In this document: in pieces, positions 1-6,762 of the stretch
Position numbering within the stretch: position 1 is the first letter of the stretch
Layout of the letters: each line of letters opens with the position of its first letter
Origin: Bacteroidota bacterium
GTDB taxonomy: Bacteria > Bacteroidota > Bacteroidia > Bacteroidales > UBA10428
Reading direction: 5' to 3'
NCBI GenBank assembly: GCA_029268165.1
Contig: JAJUGM010000183.1
Location: 1 to 6,857, forward strand
Length of the DNA: 6,857 nt
The notes under the pieces: generated by a model
Seen by the model: only the letters and a program-made list of their open reading frames with translations
What the model was told of the DNA's origin: nothing
Database searches by the model: none
Translations under genes and position numbers: made by a program

Positions 1-34
1 ACCATTTAAAATAAATGCCCGAACTCACGTTAAT

Positions 35-826
35 CTAAAACGTTTCAATATATTTCAGTACAAGGATTAATGTGGATATACTGGTGAGAAAAAGTGAAAT
101 GGTTGGAATGTTGATTTTAAAAAATTTGGTTTTTATAGGTTCAACATATACAATATCATTGGGAAGAAGGAAAAAACCGTCGGATGTCAGAATATTCCTG
201 TCAGTTAAATCGAGCCTGAAGGTTTTGGTGCCGTTTTTGTCGGGCCTGAGTACTAAAACCTTATGACGGTTGCCGTAATCGGTAATATCGCCTGCCATGC
301 TTATTGCTTCAAGCACAGTTAACTGATTGCTGTAATTATGATAGGTACCGGGCCGGGAAACCTCACCCAGCACTGAAAATTTAAACGATACAAGTTTGAC
401 TATTATCGTTGCATCTTTGAGAAAACGCTCTGATCTTTCGCGGATTGCCATGGTTGCTTCATCAACCGTTTTACCGGCAACAATAATTCTGCCGAGAACA
501 GGTATTTCAATAAAACCTGAATCATTCACTGTATAGCCGTTTACAAAAAGGCTTGATTCATTCTGAAACAGGTTTTGCTGCGAAACACCTGCCGTTTGGT
601 TTATCATGTTGCTTACTTCCTGGTCAAAGGTATAAATACGTATGTATAATATATCACGTGTCTGTATTTTATAAACAGGTTGAGTTTTCGGGTAGAAATT
701 TACGGTACTGTCAGTGTCAACATTTCTCATATACACGAGTTGCCTGTAACGTGTGCATGATGAGGAAAGCAGCATAATTACAAAAGTAAGGATATAAAAT
801 ATATGCCGGATGTTTTTTGGAAACAT
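35..826 (-). CDS. Wza/BexD-type polysaccharide export outer-membrane lipoprotein
   Basis: This is an outer-membrane polysaccharide export protein of 263 residues. The family forms the channel through which capsule or exopolysaccharide leaves the cell, usually with a Wzc-type inner-membrane partner. The N-terminus has a basic start, a hydrophobic stretch (about residues 9-20) and LLSSSC, so Cys24 is the likely lipidated residue. The lipobox is imperfect, with Ser at -3. A poly-export domain follows (about 50-148, from VYKIQTRDILYIRI to DATIIVKL), then an SLBB domain (about 150-200) with the hallmark SVLGEVSRPGTY. A hydrophobic segment near the C-terminus (about 240-258) fits the membrane helix of Wza-like proteins. 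The protein is much shorter than E. coli Wza (379 aa), as is usual in Bacteroidetes. I start it at the ATG ending at 826; a TTG two codons upstream (832) is possible but less likely. It is the last gene of the minus-strand run, 122 bp after fcl. A Wzc-like gene beyond the left edge would fit, but this is inference. Confidence 0.92.
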   Translation of the reverse strand: MFPKNIRHIFYILTFVIMLLSSSCTRYRQLVYMRNVDTDSTVNFYPKTQPVYKIQTRDILYIRIYTFDQEVSNMINQTAGVSQQNLFQNESSLFVNGYTVNDSGFIEIPVLGRIIVAGKTVDEATMAIRERSERFLKDATIIVKLVSFKFSVLGEVSRPGTYHNYSNQLTVLEAISMAGDITDYGNRHKVLVLRPDKNGTKTFRLDLTDRNILTSDGFFLLPNDIVYVEPIKTKFFKINIPTISLFLTSISTLILVLKYIETF

Positions 827-906
827 ATTCAAACGGTTTAATGAACGACTAAATTAGTAATATCCTTATTTTAAATCCTGGTTTTCTCTGAAAAATTAAT
901 ATCAAA

Positions 907-920
907 CCCTTTAAAAAGGG
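907..920 (-). terminator. small hairpin downstream of fcl, weak terminator candidate
   Basis: CCCTTT and AAAGGG form a 6-bp palindromic stem with a two-base centre (in practice about 5 bp around a TAAA loop), 28 bp past the fcl stop. On the minus strand it is followed by TTTGATATTAATTTTT, which is T-rich but interrupted. The stem is short and half A:T, so termination would be weak. It may only partly uncouple fcl from the export gene, or do nothing. Confidence 0.25.
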
Positions 921-948
921 GAAAATATAGTAAACCTATCGGGCATTT

Positions 949-2070
949 TTATTTGCAGTATTCCTGATAAACCATTTTGATACCCTCCTCGAGGGTTATT
1001 TTTTCTTTCCATCCGAGTTCATTTATCTTTTTTACGCTGAGCAGTTTCTGGAAAGTCCCGTCGGGTTTGGAGGTATCCCATTCAATAAGCCCGTCAAATC
1101 CGACAATTTCTTTTACAAGATATGCAAGCTCTTTAATTGTAAGATCCTTGCCGGTTCCGATATTGATATGGGTATTTCTGATTTCTATCTTAGGATCACG
1201 TGATGTTATTTTATCAGCAAATTTATCTTTTACAATATCTTTAAAATCCACATTTTCCATAAGATAAACACAGGCGTCGGCCATATCATCGGAGTGAAGG
1301 AATTCGCGACGTGGAGCTCCGGTTCCCCAGAGCCTCACGGTAACAGGAGAACCTGTATTTGCATGCCTGAATATTCCGTATTTTTCAAGTTTTTCGCCAA
1401 TTTCAATTTCAGTGGCCTTACCGTCAACACCTTCAACAGGCCTTTTATTGAAATCATAACGGATTGCCTCCCAGTTATCTTCAATCAGGCATTTCCCTAG
1501 GTGCATCTTGCGGATTAATGCTGGCAGGACATGTGATTTTTCGAGGTCGTAATTATCATTCGGGCCATAAAGGTTGGTAGGCATAACCGAAATAAAATTT
1601 GTGCCGTACTGAATATTATAGCTTTCGCACATTTTTATGCCGGCAATCTTGGCAATAGCATAAGGTTCGTTGGTATATTCAAGCACATCAGTAAGCAGGT
1701 ATTTTTCTTTCAGGGGTTGGGGGGCTTGTTTCGGATAAATACATGAACTACCCAGGAAAAGTAATTTTTTAACACCGTTGAGGTAACTGTGGTGGATAAC
1801 ATTGCATTGTATCATCAGGTTTTCGTAGATGAATTGCGCCCGGTAGGTATTATTGGCAACTATACCTCCAACTTTGGCTGCGGCGAGTAATACGTATTCG
1901 GGTTTCTCATTTTCAAAAAATTCGGCTACTGCCTTTTGATTGGTAAGGTCGAGCTCGTTAATAGTTCTTCCGATTAAATTGGTGTAACCTTTTTCTTCAA
2001 GCTTTCTTTTTAAAGCGCTACCCACAAGGCCTGTATGGCCCGCAAGATAAATCTTGCTGTTTTTTTTCAT
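949..2070 (-). CDS. fcl: GDP-L-fucose synthase (GDP-4-keto-6-deoxymannose 3,5-epimerase/4-reductase)
   Basis: This cytosolic NADPH-dependent short-chain dehydrogenase/reductase carries out the last step of de novo GDP-L-fucose synthesis. It epimerises GDP-4-keto-6-deoxy-D-mannose at C3 and C5, then reduces C4. It has 373 residues. The nucleotide-binding motif GHTGLVG is at 11-17. Catalytic residues are visible by motif match to E. coli Fcl: Ser108 and Cys110 in LGSSCIYP, Tyr137 and Lys141 in YAIAK, and His180 in KSHVLPALI. WGTGAPRREFLHSDDMADA (248-266) and HINIGTG (301-307) are also typical. It is about 50 residues longer than the E. coli enzyme (321 aa). Most of the extra length is a charged segment at about 195-241, with a smaller one near 273-297; similar longer forms occur in Bacteroidetes. 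It lies 86 bp downstream of gmd, the preceding enzyme of the pathway. The start is ATG at 2070, followed directly by an A8 tract. Confidence 0.97.
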   Translation of the reverse strand: MKKNSKIYLAGHTGLVGSALKRKLEEKGYTNLIGRTINELDLTNQKAVAEFFENEKPEYVLLAAAKVGGIVANNTYRAQFIYENLMIQCNVIHHSYLNGVKKLLFLGSSCIYPKQAPQPLKEKYLLTDVLEYTNEPYAIAKIAGIKMCESYNIQYGTNFISVMPTNLYGPNDNYDLEKSHVLPALIRKMHLGKCLIEDNWEAIRYDFNKRPVEGVDGKATEIEIGEKLEKYGIFRHANTGSPVTVRLWGTGAPRREFLHSDDMADACVYLMENVDFKDIVKDKFADKITSRDPKIEIRNTHINIGTGKDLTIKELAYLVKEIVGFDGLIEWDTSKPDGTFQKLLSVKKINELGWKEKITLEEGIKMVYQEYCK

Positions 2071-2101
2071 GGCAAAAACAAGATTTTATTTACTTTTTCT
2101 C

Positions 2102-2152
2102 AAATGCTTTTTTTAGTTTTTTAGACAAGTGAAATATACAAAAAAAGCATTT
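2102..2152. repeat. perfect 13-bp inverted repeat in the gmd-fcl gap
   Basis: The left arm AAATGCTTTTTTT (2102-2114) and right arm AAAAAAAGCATTT (2140-2152) are exact reverse complements separated by 25 bases. The repeat begins 4 bases after the gmd stop. In a minus-strand transcript it could fold into a 13-bp stem made largely of A:U pairs with only two G:C pairs. No T-run follows the second arm, so it is not a standard intrinsic terminator. It may stabilise the gmd 3' end, mark a processing site, or be a bidirectional T-tract arrangement. Its function is unknown. Confidence 0.6.
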
Positions 2153-2165
2153 TTCTTTATTCAAA
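2131..2165 (-). promoter_or_regulatory. possible weak promoter ahead of fcl
   Basis: On the minus strand TTTG (2165-2162) lies 23 bases upstream of TATATTTC (2138-2131). This resembles the Bacteroidetes TTTG / TAnnTTTG promoter with one mismatch in the -7 element and a spacer at the long end. The -7 element sits in the loop of the inverted repeat at 2102-2152. It could give fcl transcription separate from gmd. Such matches are common in AT-rich DNA, so this is tentative. Confidence 0.22.
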
Positions 2166-3278
2166 ATAGTTCAATGTTTGATACCCGCCATTTTTAAGGT
2201 ATAATTCCTTTTGCATCAGTTTGATATCGCTTGCAATCATGTCTTTTATCAACGCTTTCAGGTCGTATTCAGGTTCCCATTTCAGTTTTGCCTTTGCCTT
2301 TGAGGGGTCACCTATTAAAAGGTCAACTTCAGTGGGCCTGAAGTAGCGCGGGTCAACGGCAAGGACCTCTTTTCCTTTTTCAAGCCGGTATCTGGAATCA
2401 CTGCATGATGCGATATAACCCTTTTCATTTGGCCCTGAACCCCTGAATACAATCTCAATACCAACCTCTCTGAAGGCCAGTCTGACAAATTCTCTGATTT
2501 CTGTTGTGATACCGGTAGCTATCACATAATCATCAGGTTTATCCTGTTGCAGAATCAGGTACATGGCTTTGATGTAATCTTTTGCATGGCCCCAGTCGCG
2601 TTTGGCTGAAAGGTTACCCAGATAAAGCTTATCCTGAAGTCCAAGCGCAATGCGGGCAACGGCGCGTGTAATTTTGCGGGTAACAAAGGTTTCGCCCCGT
2701 ATGGGCGATTCGTGGTTAAATAATATTCCGTTGCATGCAAAAATGTTATATGCTTCACGGTAATTAACGGTGATCCAGTAACCATAAAGTTTTGCCACAG
2801 CATAAGGGCTGCGTGGATAAAATGGTGTTTTTTCGGTTTGAGGCACTTCCTGAACAAGGCCGTAAAGTTCGCTAGTGGAAGCCTGATAAAACCTGGTTTT
2901 GTTAGTCAGGTTAAGTATTCTTATGGCCTCAAGAATCCTTAATGTACCTAATCCATCAGCATTGGCTGTATATTCAGGGGTATCAAAACTAACCTTCACG
3001 TGGCTCATGGCAGCAAGGTTATAAATTTCATCGGGTTGTGTTTCCTGGATGATACGGATCAGGTTTGTTGAATCGGTGAGGTCGCCGTAATGGAGCATAA
3101 AATTGCGGTTTTCAACGTGCGGGTCGAGGTATAGATGATCAATGCGGTCGGTATTGAAAAGTGAACTTCTTCTTTTAGTGCCATGCACGATATAGCCTTT
3201 TTTTAACAGGTATTCAGCCAGGTATGCTCCGTCCTGGCCGGTAATTCCTGTTATGAGTGCAACTTTTTTTTGTGCCAT
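2157..3278 (-). CDS. gmd: GDP-mannose 4,6-dehydratase
   Basis: This enzyme dehydrates GDP-D-mannose to GDP-4-keto-6-deoxy-D-mannose, the first committed step to GDP-L-fucose and also the branch point to GDP-rhamnose and GDP-perosamine. It is a cytosolic extended SDR enzyme with tightly bound NADP(H). From the ATG at 3278 it has 373 residues, the same as E. coli Gmd. TGITGQDG (10-17) is the dinucleotide-binding motif. The catalytic set is Thr135 and Glu137 in STSELYG, plus Tyr159 and Lys163 in YAVAK. ESPIRGETFVTRKITRAVA and the stretch from LYLGNL to RDWGHAKDY are strongly diagnostic. An upstream in-frame GTG at 3314 would add 12 residues of non-family sequence and overlap the preceding gene, so I reject it. 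With the ATG, the gene follows the WlbA-like gene by 17 bp, suggesting cotranscription. An A8 tract lies in codons 3-5. Confidence 0.98.
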   Translation of the reverse strand: MAQKKVALITGITGQDGAYLAEYLLKKGYIVHGTKRRSSLFNTDRIDHLYLDPHVENRNFMLHYGDLTDSTNLIRIIQETQPDEIYNLAAMSHVKVSFDTPEYTANADGLGTLRILEAIRILNLTNKTRFYQASTSELYGLVQEVPQTEKTPFYPRSPYAVAKLYGYWITVNYREAYNIFACNGILFNHESPIRGETFVTRKITRAVARIALGLQDKLYLGNLSAKRDWGHAKDYIKAMYLILQQDKPDDYVIATGITTEIREFVRLAFREVGIEIVFRGSGPNEKGYIASCSDSRYRLEKGKEVLAVDPRYFRPTEVDLLIGDPSKAKAKLKWEPEYDLKALIKDMIASDIKLMQKELYLKNGGYQTLNYFE

Positions 3279-3295
3279 AGTATTAGAATTAATTT

Positions 3296-4249
3296 TTATA
3301 GTATTTTTTTGCACATCTCATGGTATTCTCCTTTAAGGCCAACCGGACTGGCATTTCTGATGTCAAAAACGGTTTCAATTGATGGCCGGGCTTCTTTAAG
3401 TCCAAATCCTTTTCCTGCTAAAATTTCCTTATAAGTTTGTGTATGAAGGTCGGTAAATCCCTCGCTGAATTCAATTTCATGGTTATCCATCATAATTGAA
3501 CGGTAAGTTCTTTTTCCTTGTTCTTTCACTTTTAGCGGAAGATCGTTGTAATCGAGGCTCAGAAACCAGCGTACACGGGCTTTTTCAAGTTCAAGATAAC
3601 CGGCAGCTTTGTTATGCTGTAAAACATGAACAATATTTTCTTTTACATTACCGAAAATCCATATCAGCATATCAAAAAAATGTATACCGATATTGGTGGC
3701 TATACCACCTGACTTGTGCAATTCTCCTTTCCATGAAATAAAATACCAGTTGCCCCGGCTGGTGATATAAGTGAGGTCAATATCGTGTTTTTTATCCGAT
3801 GCTGATTGTTCAATTTTGTTTTTTAAGTCAATCAGCACAGGGTGCAGGCGTAGCTGCAATACGTTGTATATTTTTTTACCTGACTCATCTTCAAATTCTT
3901 TCAGTGCATCTATGTTCCACGGATTCAATACCAGTGGTTTCTCACATATAGCATTGGCACCTGAACGAAGAGCAAACCTGATGTGTGAGTCATGCAGATA
4001 ATTGGGAGAACAAATACTAACATAATCTACCTGTGTTCCGGCTCTTCGGAGTTTATCAATATGTCGGTCAAAACGTTCGAATTCAACAAAGAAATGACTA
4101 TCGGGGAAATAACTGTCAATAATACCTACGCTGTCAGAGGGGTCTAAAGAAGCCAGCAGAGTATTGCCGGTGTCTTTGATTGCTTTCAGGTGCCTTACGG
4201 CAATATATCCGCCTACTCCGATAATGGCGAATTTTTTAGACTCATTCAT
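3296..4249 (-). CDS. WlbA/WbpB-type UDP-N-acetylglucosaminuronate 3-dehydrogenase (Gfo/Idh/MocA family)
   Basis: This is an NAD-dependent oxidoreductase of the Gfo/Idh/MocA family, 317 residues. It closely resembles WlbA of Bordetella and WbpB of Pseudomonas, which oxidise C3 of UDP-2-acetamido-2-deoxy-D-glucuronate. The 3-keto product is then aminated and acetylated towards UDP-2,3-diacetamido uronic acids. The Rossmann motif is GVGGYIAVRH (11-20). Family hallmarks are LDPSDSVGIIDSYFPDSHFF (about 35-54), FERFDRHIDKLRR (57-69), VSICSPNYLHDSHIRFALR (77-95), CEKPLVLNPWNIDAL (102-116) with Lys104 of EKP, LQLRLHP (131-137) and the GGIATNIGIHFFD segment (181-193) with His190. It sits 43 bp after metK and 17 bp before gmd. 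The usual partners (UDP-GlcNAc 6-dehydrogenase, aminotransferase, acetyltransferase, 2-epimerase) are not in this window. Family membership is firm. The exact substrate is inferred from similarity, and another sugar-nucleotide uronate is possible. Confidence 0.88.
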   Translation of the reverse strand: MNESKKFAIIGVGGYIAVRHLKAIKDTGNTLLASLDPSDSVGIIDSYFPDSHFFVEFERFDRHIDKLRRAGTQVDYVSICSPNYLHDSHIRFALRSGANAICEKPLVLNPWNIDALKEFEDESGKKIYNVLQLRLHPVLIDLKNKIEQSASDKKHDIDLTYITSRGNWYFISWKGELHKSGGIATNIGIHFFDMLIWIFGNVKENIVHVLQHNKAAGYLELEKARVRWFLSLDYNDLPLKVKEQGKRTYRSIMMDNHEIEFSEGFTDLHTQTYKEILAGKGFGLKEARPSIETVFDIRNASPVGLKGEYHEMCKKIL

Positions 4250-4292
4250 CAGGTAATGATATTATTATAGATAGTAAATTAGTTATTTTTCT

Positions 4293-5558
4293 TCAGATTT
4301 TGAATTCCTGTTTAAGTGCATCAACATAATCAAGTTTTTCCCATGCAAAAAATTCAGCCTCTTTCTGCACTTGTTTGCCTCCGTTTGAATTACCGTTTTC
4401 ATAAATAAAAACTTTATCTTTACGGAAAGGCCGCCCCATGTGTCCGTATGCTGCTGTTTCAAAGAATACAGGGTTTTTCAGTCCGAATCGTTTAACTATT
4501 GCATAAGGACGCAGGTCAAACAGTTTATTAATTTTTTCGGCAATTTCCCAGTCGTTCATTTTCACTTTGGAAGTGCCAAATGTGTTGACATATAAGCCAA
4601 CCGGCCTCGCCACGCCAATAGCGTAGGCAACCTGAACGAGCACTTCATCGGCTATGCCGGCAGCGACCATGTTTTTGGCAATGTGCCGCATAGCGTATGC
4701 TGCTGAACGATCGACCTTTGAAGAGTCTTTCCCTGAGAAAGCTCCGCCACCGTGTGCTCCCCGTCCTCCGTAAGTGTCAACTATTATTTTGCGGCCGGTA
4801 AGGCCGGTATCGCCATGCGGCCCGCCAATAACAAACTTGCCTGTAGGATTAACATGTAAAATAAGGTTCTTGTTGAATAACTGCTGCACTCTTTTCGGAA
4901 GGCGCTGAATGGTTCGCGGTATCAGAATTTTTTCAACGTCAGATTTAATTTTTTCAATCATAGCCTTTTCAGAGGCAAATTCATCATGCTGGGTAGAAAC
5001 AACAATAGTGTGAACCGATTTTGGCTGGCGGTCAGCATTATATTCTATTGTTACCTGCGATTTTGAATCAGGCCTGAGATAAGGCATAAGCCTGCCTTCC
5101 CTGCGTATATTTGATAATTCCTGCAGCAGCACATGGGCAAGTTCAATGGGAAGGGGCATATATTCATCAGTTTCTGTTGAGGCATAGCCAAACATCAGTC
5201 CCTGGTCACCGGCTCCCTGGTCCTCCTCATGCTGACGTTCAACGCCTTGCCGGATGTCCATCGACTGTTCATGAATGGATGATATTACACCGCATGAATC
5301 AGCATCAAACATATATTCTGCCCTGGTGTATCCAATTTTACGTATTACTTCGCGGGCTACTTTTTGGACATCAACATAACCCGAGGTATGAACTTCTCCA
5401 CTTAATACTACAAGTCCGGTGGTTACTAGCGTTTCACAGGCAACCTTGGAATTCTGATCAACCCTCAGAAATTCATCCAGCAATGCGTCGGAAATCTGAT
5501 CGGCAACTTTATCAGGATGCCCTTCAGAAACGGATTCAGATGTAAATAAATATGCCAT
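4293..5558 (-). CDS. metK: S-adenosylmethionine synthase (methionine adenosyltransferase)
   Basis: This enzyme makes S-adenosylmethionine from methionine and ATP, releasing phosphate and pyrophosphate; it is cytosolic, tetrameric in the family and normally essential. At 421 residues it is longer than E. coli MetK (384 aa), with extra sequence partly in the middle (about 145-235) and at the C-terminus (about 385-421). All signature motifs are present: SEGHPDKVADQISDALLD (11-28) with His14, Asp16 and Lys17; GAGDQGLMFGYA (115-126); HVNPTGKFVIGGPHGDTGLTG (235-255); and the phosphate-binding GGGAFSGKDSSKVDRSAAY (270-288). The ATG at 5558 gives MAYLFTSESVSEGHPDK, the expected N-terminus. It stands 142 bp downstream of the GldA-like gene and 43 bp upstream of the WlbA-like gene. 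It looks like a housekeeping gene bordering the polysaccharide genes. I see no SAM-responsive riboswitch in its short leader. Confidence 0.98.
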   Translation of the reverse strand: MAYLFTSESVSEGHPDKVADQISDALLDEFLRVDQNSKVACETLVTTGLVVLSGEVHTSGYVDVQKVAREVIRKIGYTRAEYMFDADSCGVISSIHEQSMDIRQGVERQHEEDQGAGDQGLMFGYASTETDEYMPLPIELAHVLLQELSNIRREGRLMPYLRPDSKSQVTIEYNADRQPKSVHTIVVSTQHDEFASEKAMIEKIKSDVEKILIPRTIQRLPKRVQQLFNKNLILHVNPTGKFVIGGPHGDTGLTGRKIIVDTYGGRGAHGGGAFSGKDSSKVDRSAAYAMRHIAKNMVAAGIADEVLVQVAYAIGVARPVGLYVNTFGTSKVKMNDWEIAEKINKLFDLRPYAIVKRFGLKNPVFFETAAYGHMGRPFRKDKVFIYENGNSNGGKQVQKEAEFFAWEKLDYVDALKQEFKI

Positions 5559-5589
5559 GTATTAAAAATTTTAAAATTAAATAAGGGTG

Positions 5590-5622
5590 TAAAGATAAAA
5601 AGATAAATCAATCAATCACGAA
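5590..5622 (-). promoter_or_regulatory. metK: possible metK promoter
   Basis: On the minus strand TATCTTTA (5597-5590) matches the Bacteroidetes TAnnTTTG -7 element with one mismatch, and TTCG (5622-5619) lies 21 bases upstream as a 3-of-4 match to TTTG. A second near-copy, TATCTTTT (5605-5598), sits just upstream. The predicted transcript would have a leader of about 25 bases. The 142-bp gap after the preceding gene makes a promoter here reasonable, but the exact site is uncertain. Confidence 0.35.
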
Positions 5623-5700
5623 CAGTTTTTTTCAACCAGGAAATTTTTTTGACAGAATATGCTGACAAAGCAGTGAAATTATATTACCGGATGATTGTAT

Positions 5701-6612
5701 TCAACTGGTTAGTTCACGAAATAAATCCTCAAGTTTTTTTTCTTTTTTATGCATTGACAAAACGACAAGGTTATGTTTTACCGCAAAACTGAATATTTCA
5801 GGCCTTATATCTTTATCAGCCGGCGATTGTATGAGCCAGGTCTTATCTCTGAGTTTTCTGATTTCTTCAGCTCCGGTAATTTTTTTCAATTCTTCTTCAG
5901 AAGGATTATCATTAAACTCAACAAGTGTAGTCTGATACTTTTCGCTTTCAGTGTTTTGAAGTTGCCGTGTACCGGTGTCAGCCACAATTTCGCCTTTATT
6001 TATAATGATTACCTTGTCGCATATAGCTTCAACTTCCTGCATAATATGTGTCGAAAGGAGGATTGTTTTATTTTTTCCGATATCTTTAATAAGGTTGCGT
6101 ATTTCTATGATCTGGTTCGGATCAAGCCCTGATGTTGGCTCATCAAGAATAAGCACAGAGGGGTCATGAAGAAGGGTTTGGGCAATGCCAACACGTTGCC
6201 GGTATCCTTTTGAAAGCGAACCGATTTTTTTCTTTTTTTCGGTTTCGAGACCGGCGAGGTTAATAATGTCTTTAATCCTCTCTTTGCTGTTCTTCCCAAG
6301 TTTGTATAAACCTGCAACATATAAAAGGTATTCCATAACATACATTTCAGGATAAAGAGGGTTTGTTTCGGGCAGATAGCCTAAAAATCGGCGCGCTTCA
6401 GATGAGTTTTCCTCAATTTTTTTTTGGTTAATTAATACTGTGCCCTTATCAGGCTGAAGCAGTCCGCAAATAATTTTCATGGTCGTAGATTTACCTGCAC
6501 CATTAGGGCCTATAAACCCTGCTATTTCCCCTGCCTTAACAGAGAAAGAAATATTATTCAGCGCTTTCTGGCTGCCAAATTGCTTTGTAACACGCTGCAG
6601 TTCAATTGACAT
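5701..6612 (-). CDS. ABC transporter ATP-binding protein, GldA-like
   Basis: This is a single-domain ABC ATPase of 303 residues. It would couple ATP hydrolysis to a separate membrane permease that is not in this window. Walker A is GPNGAGKST (35-43), the signature is LSKGY (133-137), Walker B is LILDEP (154-159), the D-loop is SGLD (161-164) and the H-loop is His189 in STH. The Q-loop position reads GYLPETNPLY (78-87) with Glu in place of Gln, as commonly seen in GldA/DrrA/NatA-type exporters. The extension after about residue 215 is the accessory C-terminal region of this subfamily. Length and motifs match GldA, which works with GldF and GldG and is linked to gliding motility in Flavobacteria. 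Homologues also occur in non-gliding Bacteroidetes, so gliding should not be assumed. It is the first gene of the minus-strand series and has a good promoter immediately upstream. The ATG at 6612 begins MSIELQRVTKQFG, a normal ABC N-terminus. Confidence 0.88.
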   Translation of the reverse strand: MSIELQRVTKQFGSQKALNNISFSVKAGEIAGFIGPNGAGKSTTMKIICGLLQPDKGTVLINQKKIEENSSEARRFLGYLPETNPLYPEMYVMEYLLYVAGLYKLGKNSKERIKDIINLAGLETEKKKKIGSLSKGYRQRVGIAQTLLHDPSVLILDEPTSGLDPNQIIEIRNLIKDIGKNKTILLSTHIMQEVEAICDKVIIINKGEIVADTGTRQLQNTESEKYQTTLVEFNDNPSEEELKKITGAEEIRKLRDKTWLIQSPADKDIRPEIFSFAVKHNLVVLSMHKKEKKLEDLFRELTS

Positions 6613-6632
6613 TGTTTGCTTGATTTGGAGGT

Positions 6633-6663
6633 CAAATATACATAATTTGTTCGGTGCAGAAAA
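6633..6663 (-). promoter_or_regulatory. Bacteroidetes-type promoter for the GldA-like gene
   Basis: On the minus strand TATATTTG (6640-6633) is a perfect TAnnTTTG -7 element. TTTT (6663-6660), a 3-of-4 match to the -33 TTTG, lies 19 bases upstream. Transcription would start near 6626 and give a leader of roughly 15 bases before the ATG at 6612. No Shine-Dalgarno sequence is evident in that leader, as is usual in this phylum. Confidence 0.6.
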
Positions 6664-6705
6664 AATATAACGATGGCATTAAATTTGTTTACAATCATTA
6701 TAAGA

Positions 6706-6736
6706 TTTTATTACTTAAATGTTCTTATTATATTTG
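6706..6736 (+). promoter_or_regulatory. Bacteroidetes-type promoter for the plus-strand secreted protein gene
   Basis: TATATTTG (6729-6736) is a perfect TAnnTTTG -7 element with TTTT (6706-6709) 19 bases upstream as a 3-of-4 match to TTTG. Transcription would begin near 6743, leaving a 20-26-base AT-rich leader before the candidate start codons. It has the same layout as the promoter firing in the opposite direction about 90 bp away. Confidence 0.6.
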
Positions 6737-6762
6737 CCATGTTAAATAAAAATTAAATTTTA

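Noticed and set aside
9..954. Similar short sequences at both ends of the export gene in opposite orientation (9-22 and 939-954, sharing TCGGGCATTT)
   Set aside because: The match is about 10 bases plus T/A-rich flanks with a two-base length difference, and one copy overlaps the fcl stop codon. It is most easily explained by chance.
3279..3314. Longer gmd reading from a GTG at 3314
   Set aside because: It adds 12 residues absent from the family, overlaps the end of the upstream gene and uses a rarer start. The ATG at 3278 gives the standard 373-residue protein.
5111..5545. 144-codon open frame on the plus strand, antisense to metK
   Set aside because: It lies wholly within the conserved metK coding region, its translation has no recognisable domain, and it has no promoter-like context. 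It is a shadow of the real gene.
5559..5700. Possible SAM riboswitch ahead of metK
   Set aside because: The expected leader is only about 25 bases, and the 142-bp gap contains no multi-stem structure or conserved SAM-binding core that I could see.
5773..6132. 119-codon plus-strand open frame antisense to the GldA-like gene
   Set aside because: It is fully inside a gene with all ABC motifs intact, and its Phe/Ile-rich translation is what the reverse of Lys/Glu-rich AT-rich coding DNA produces.
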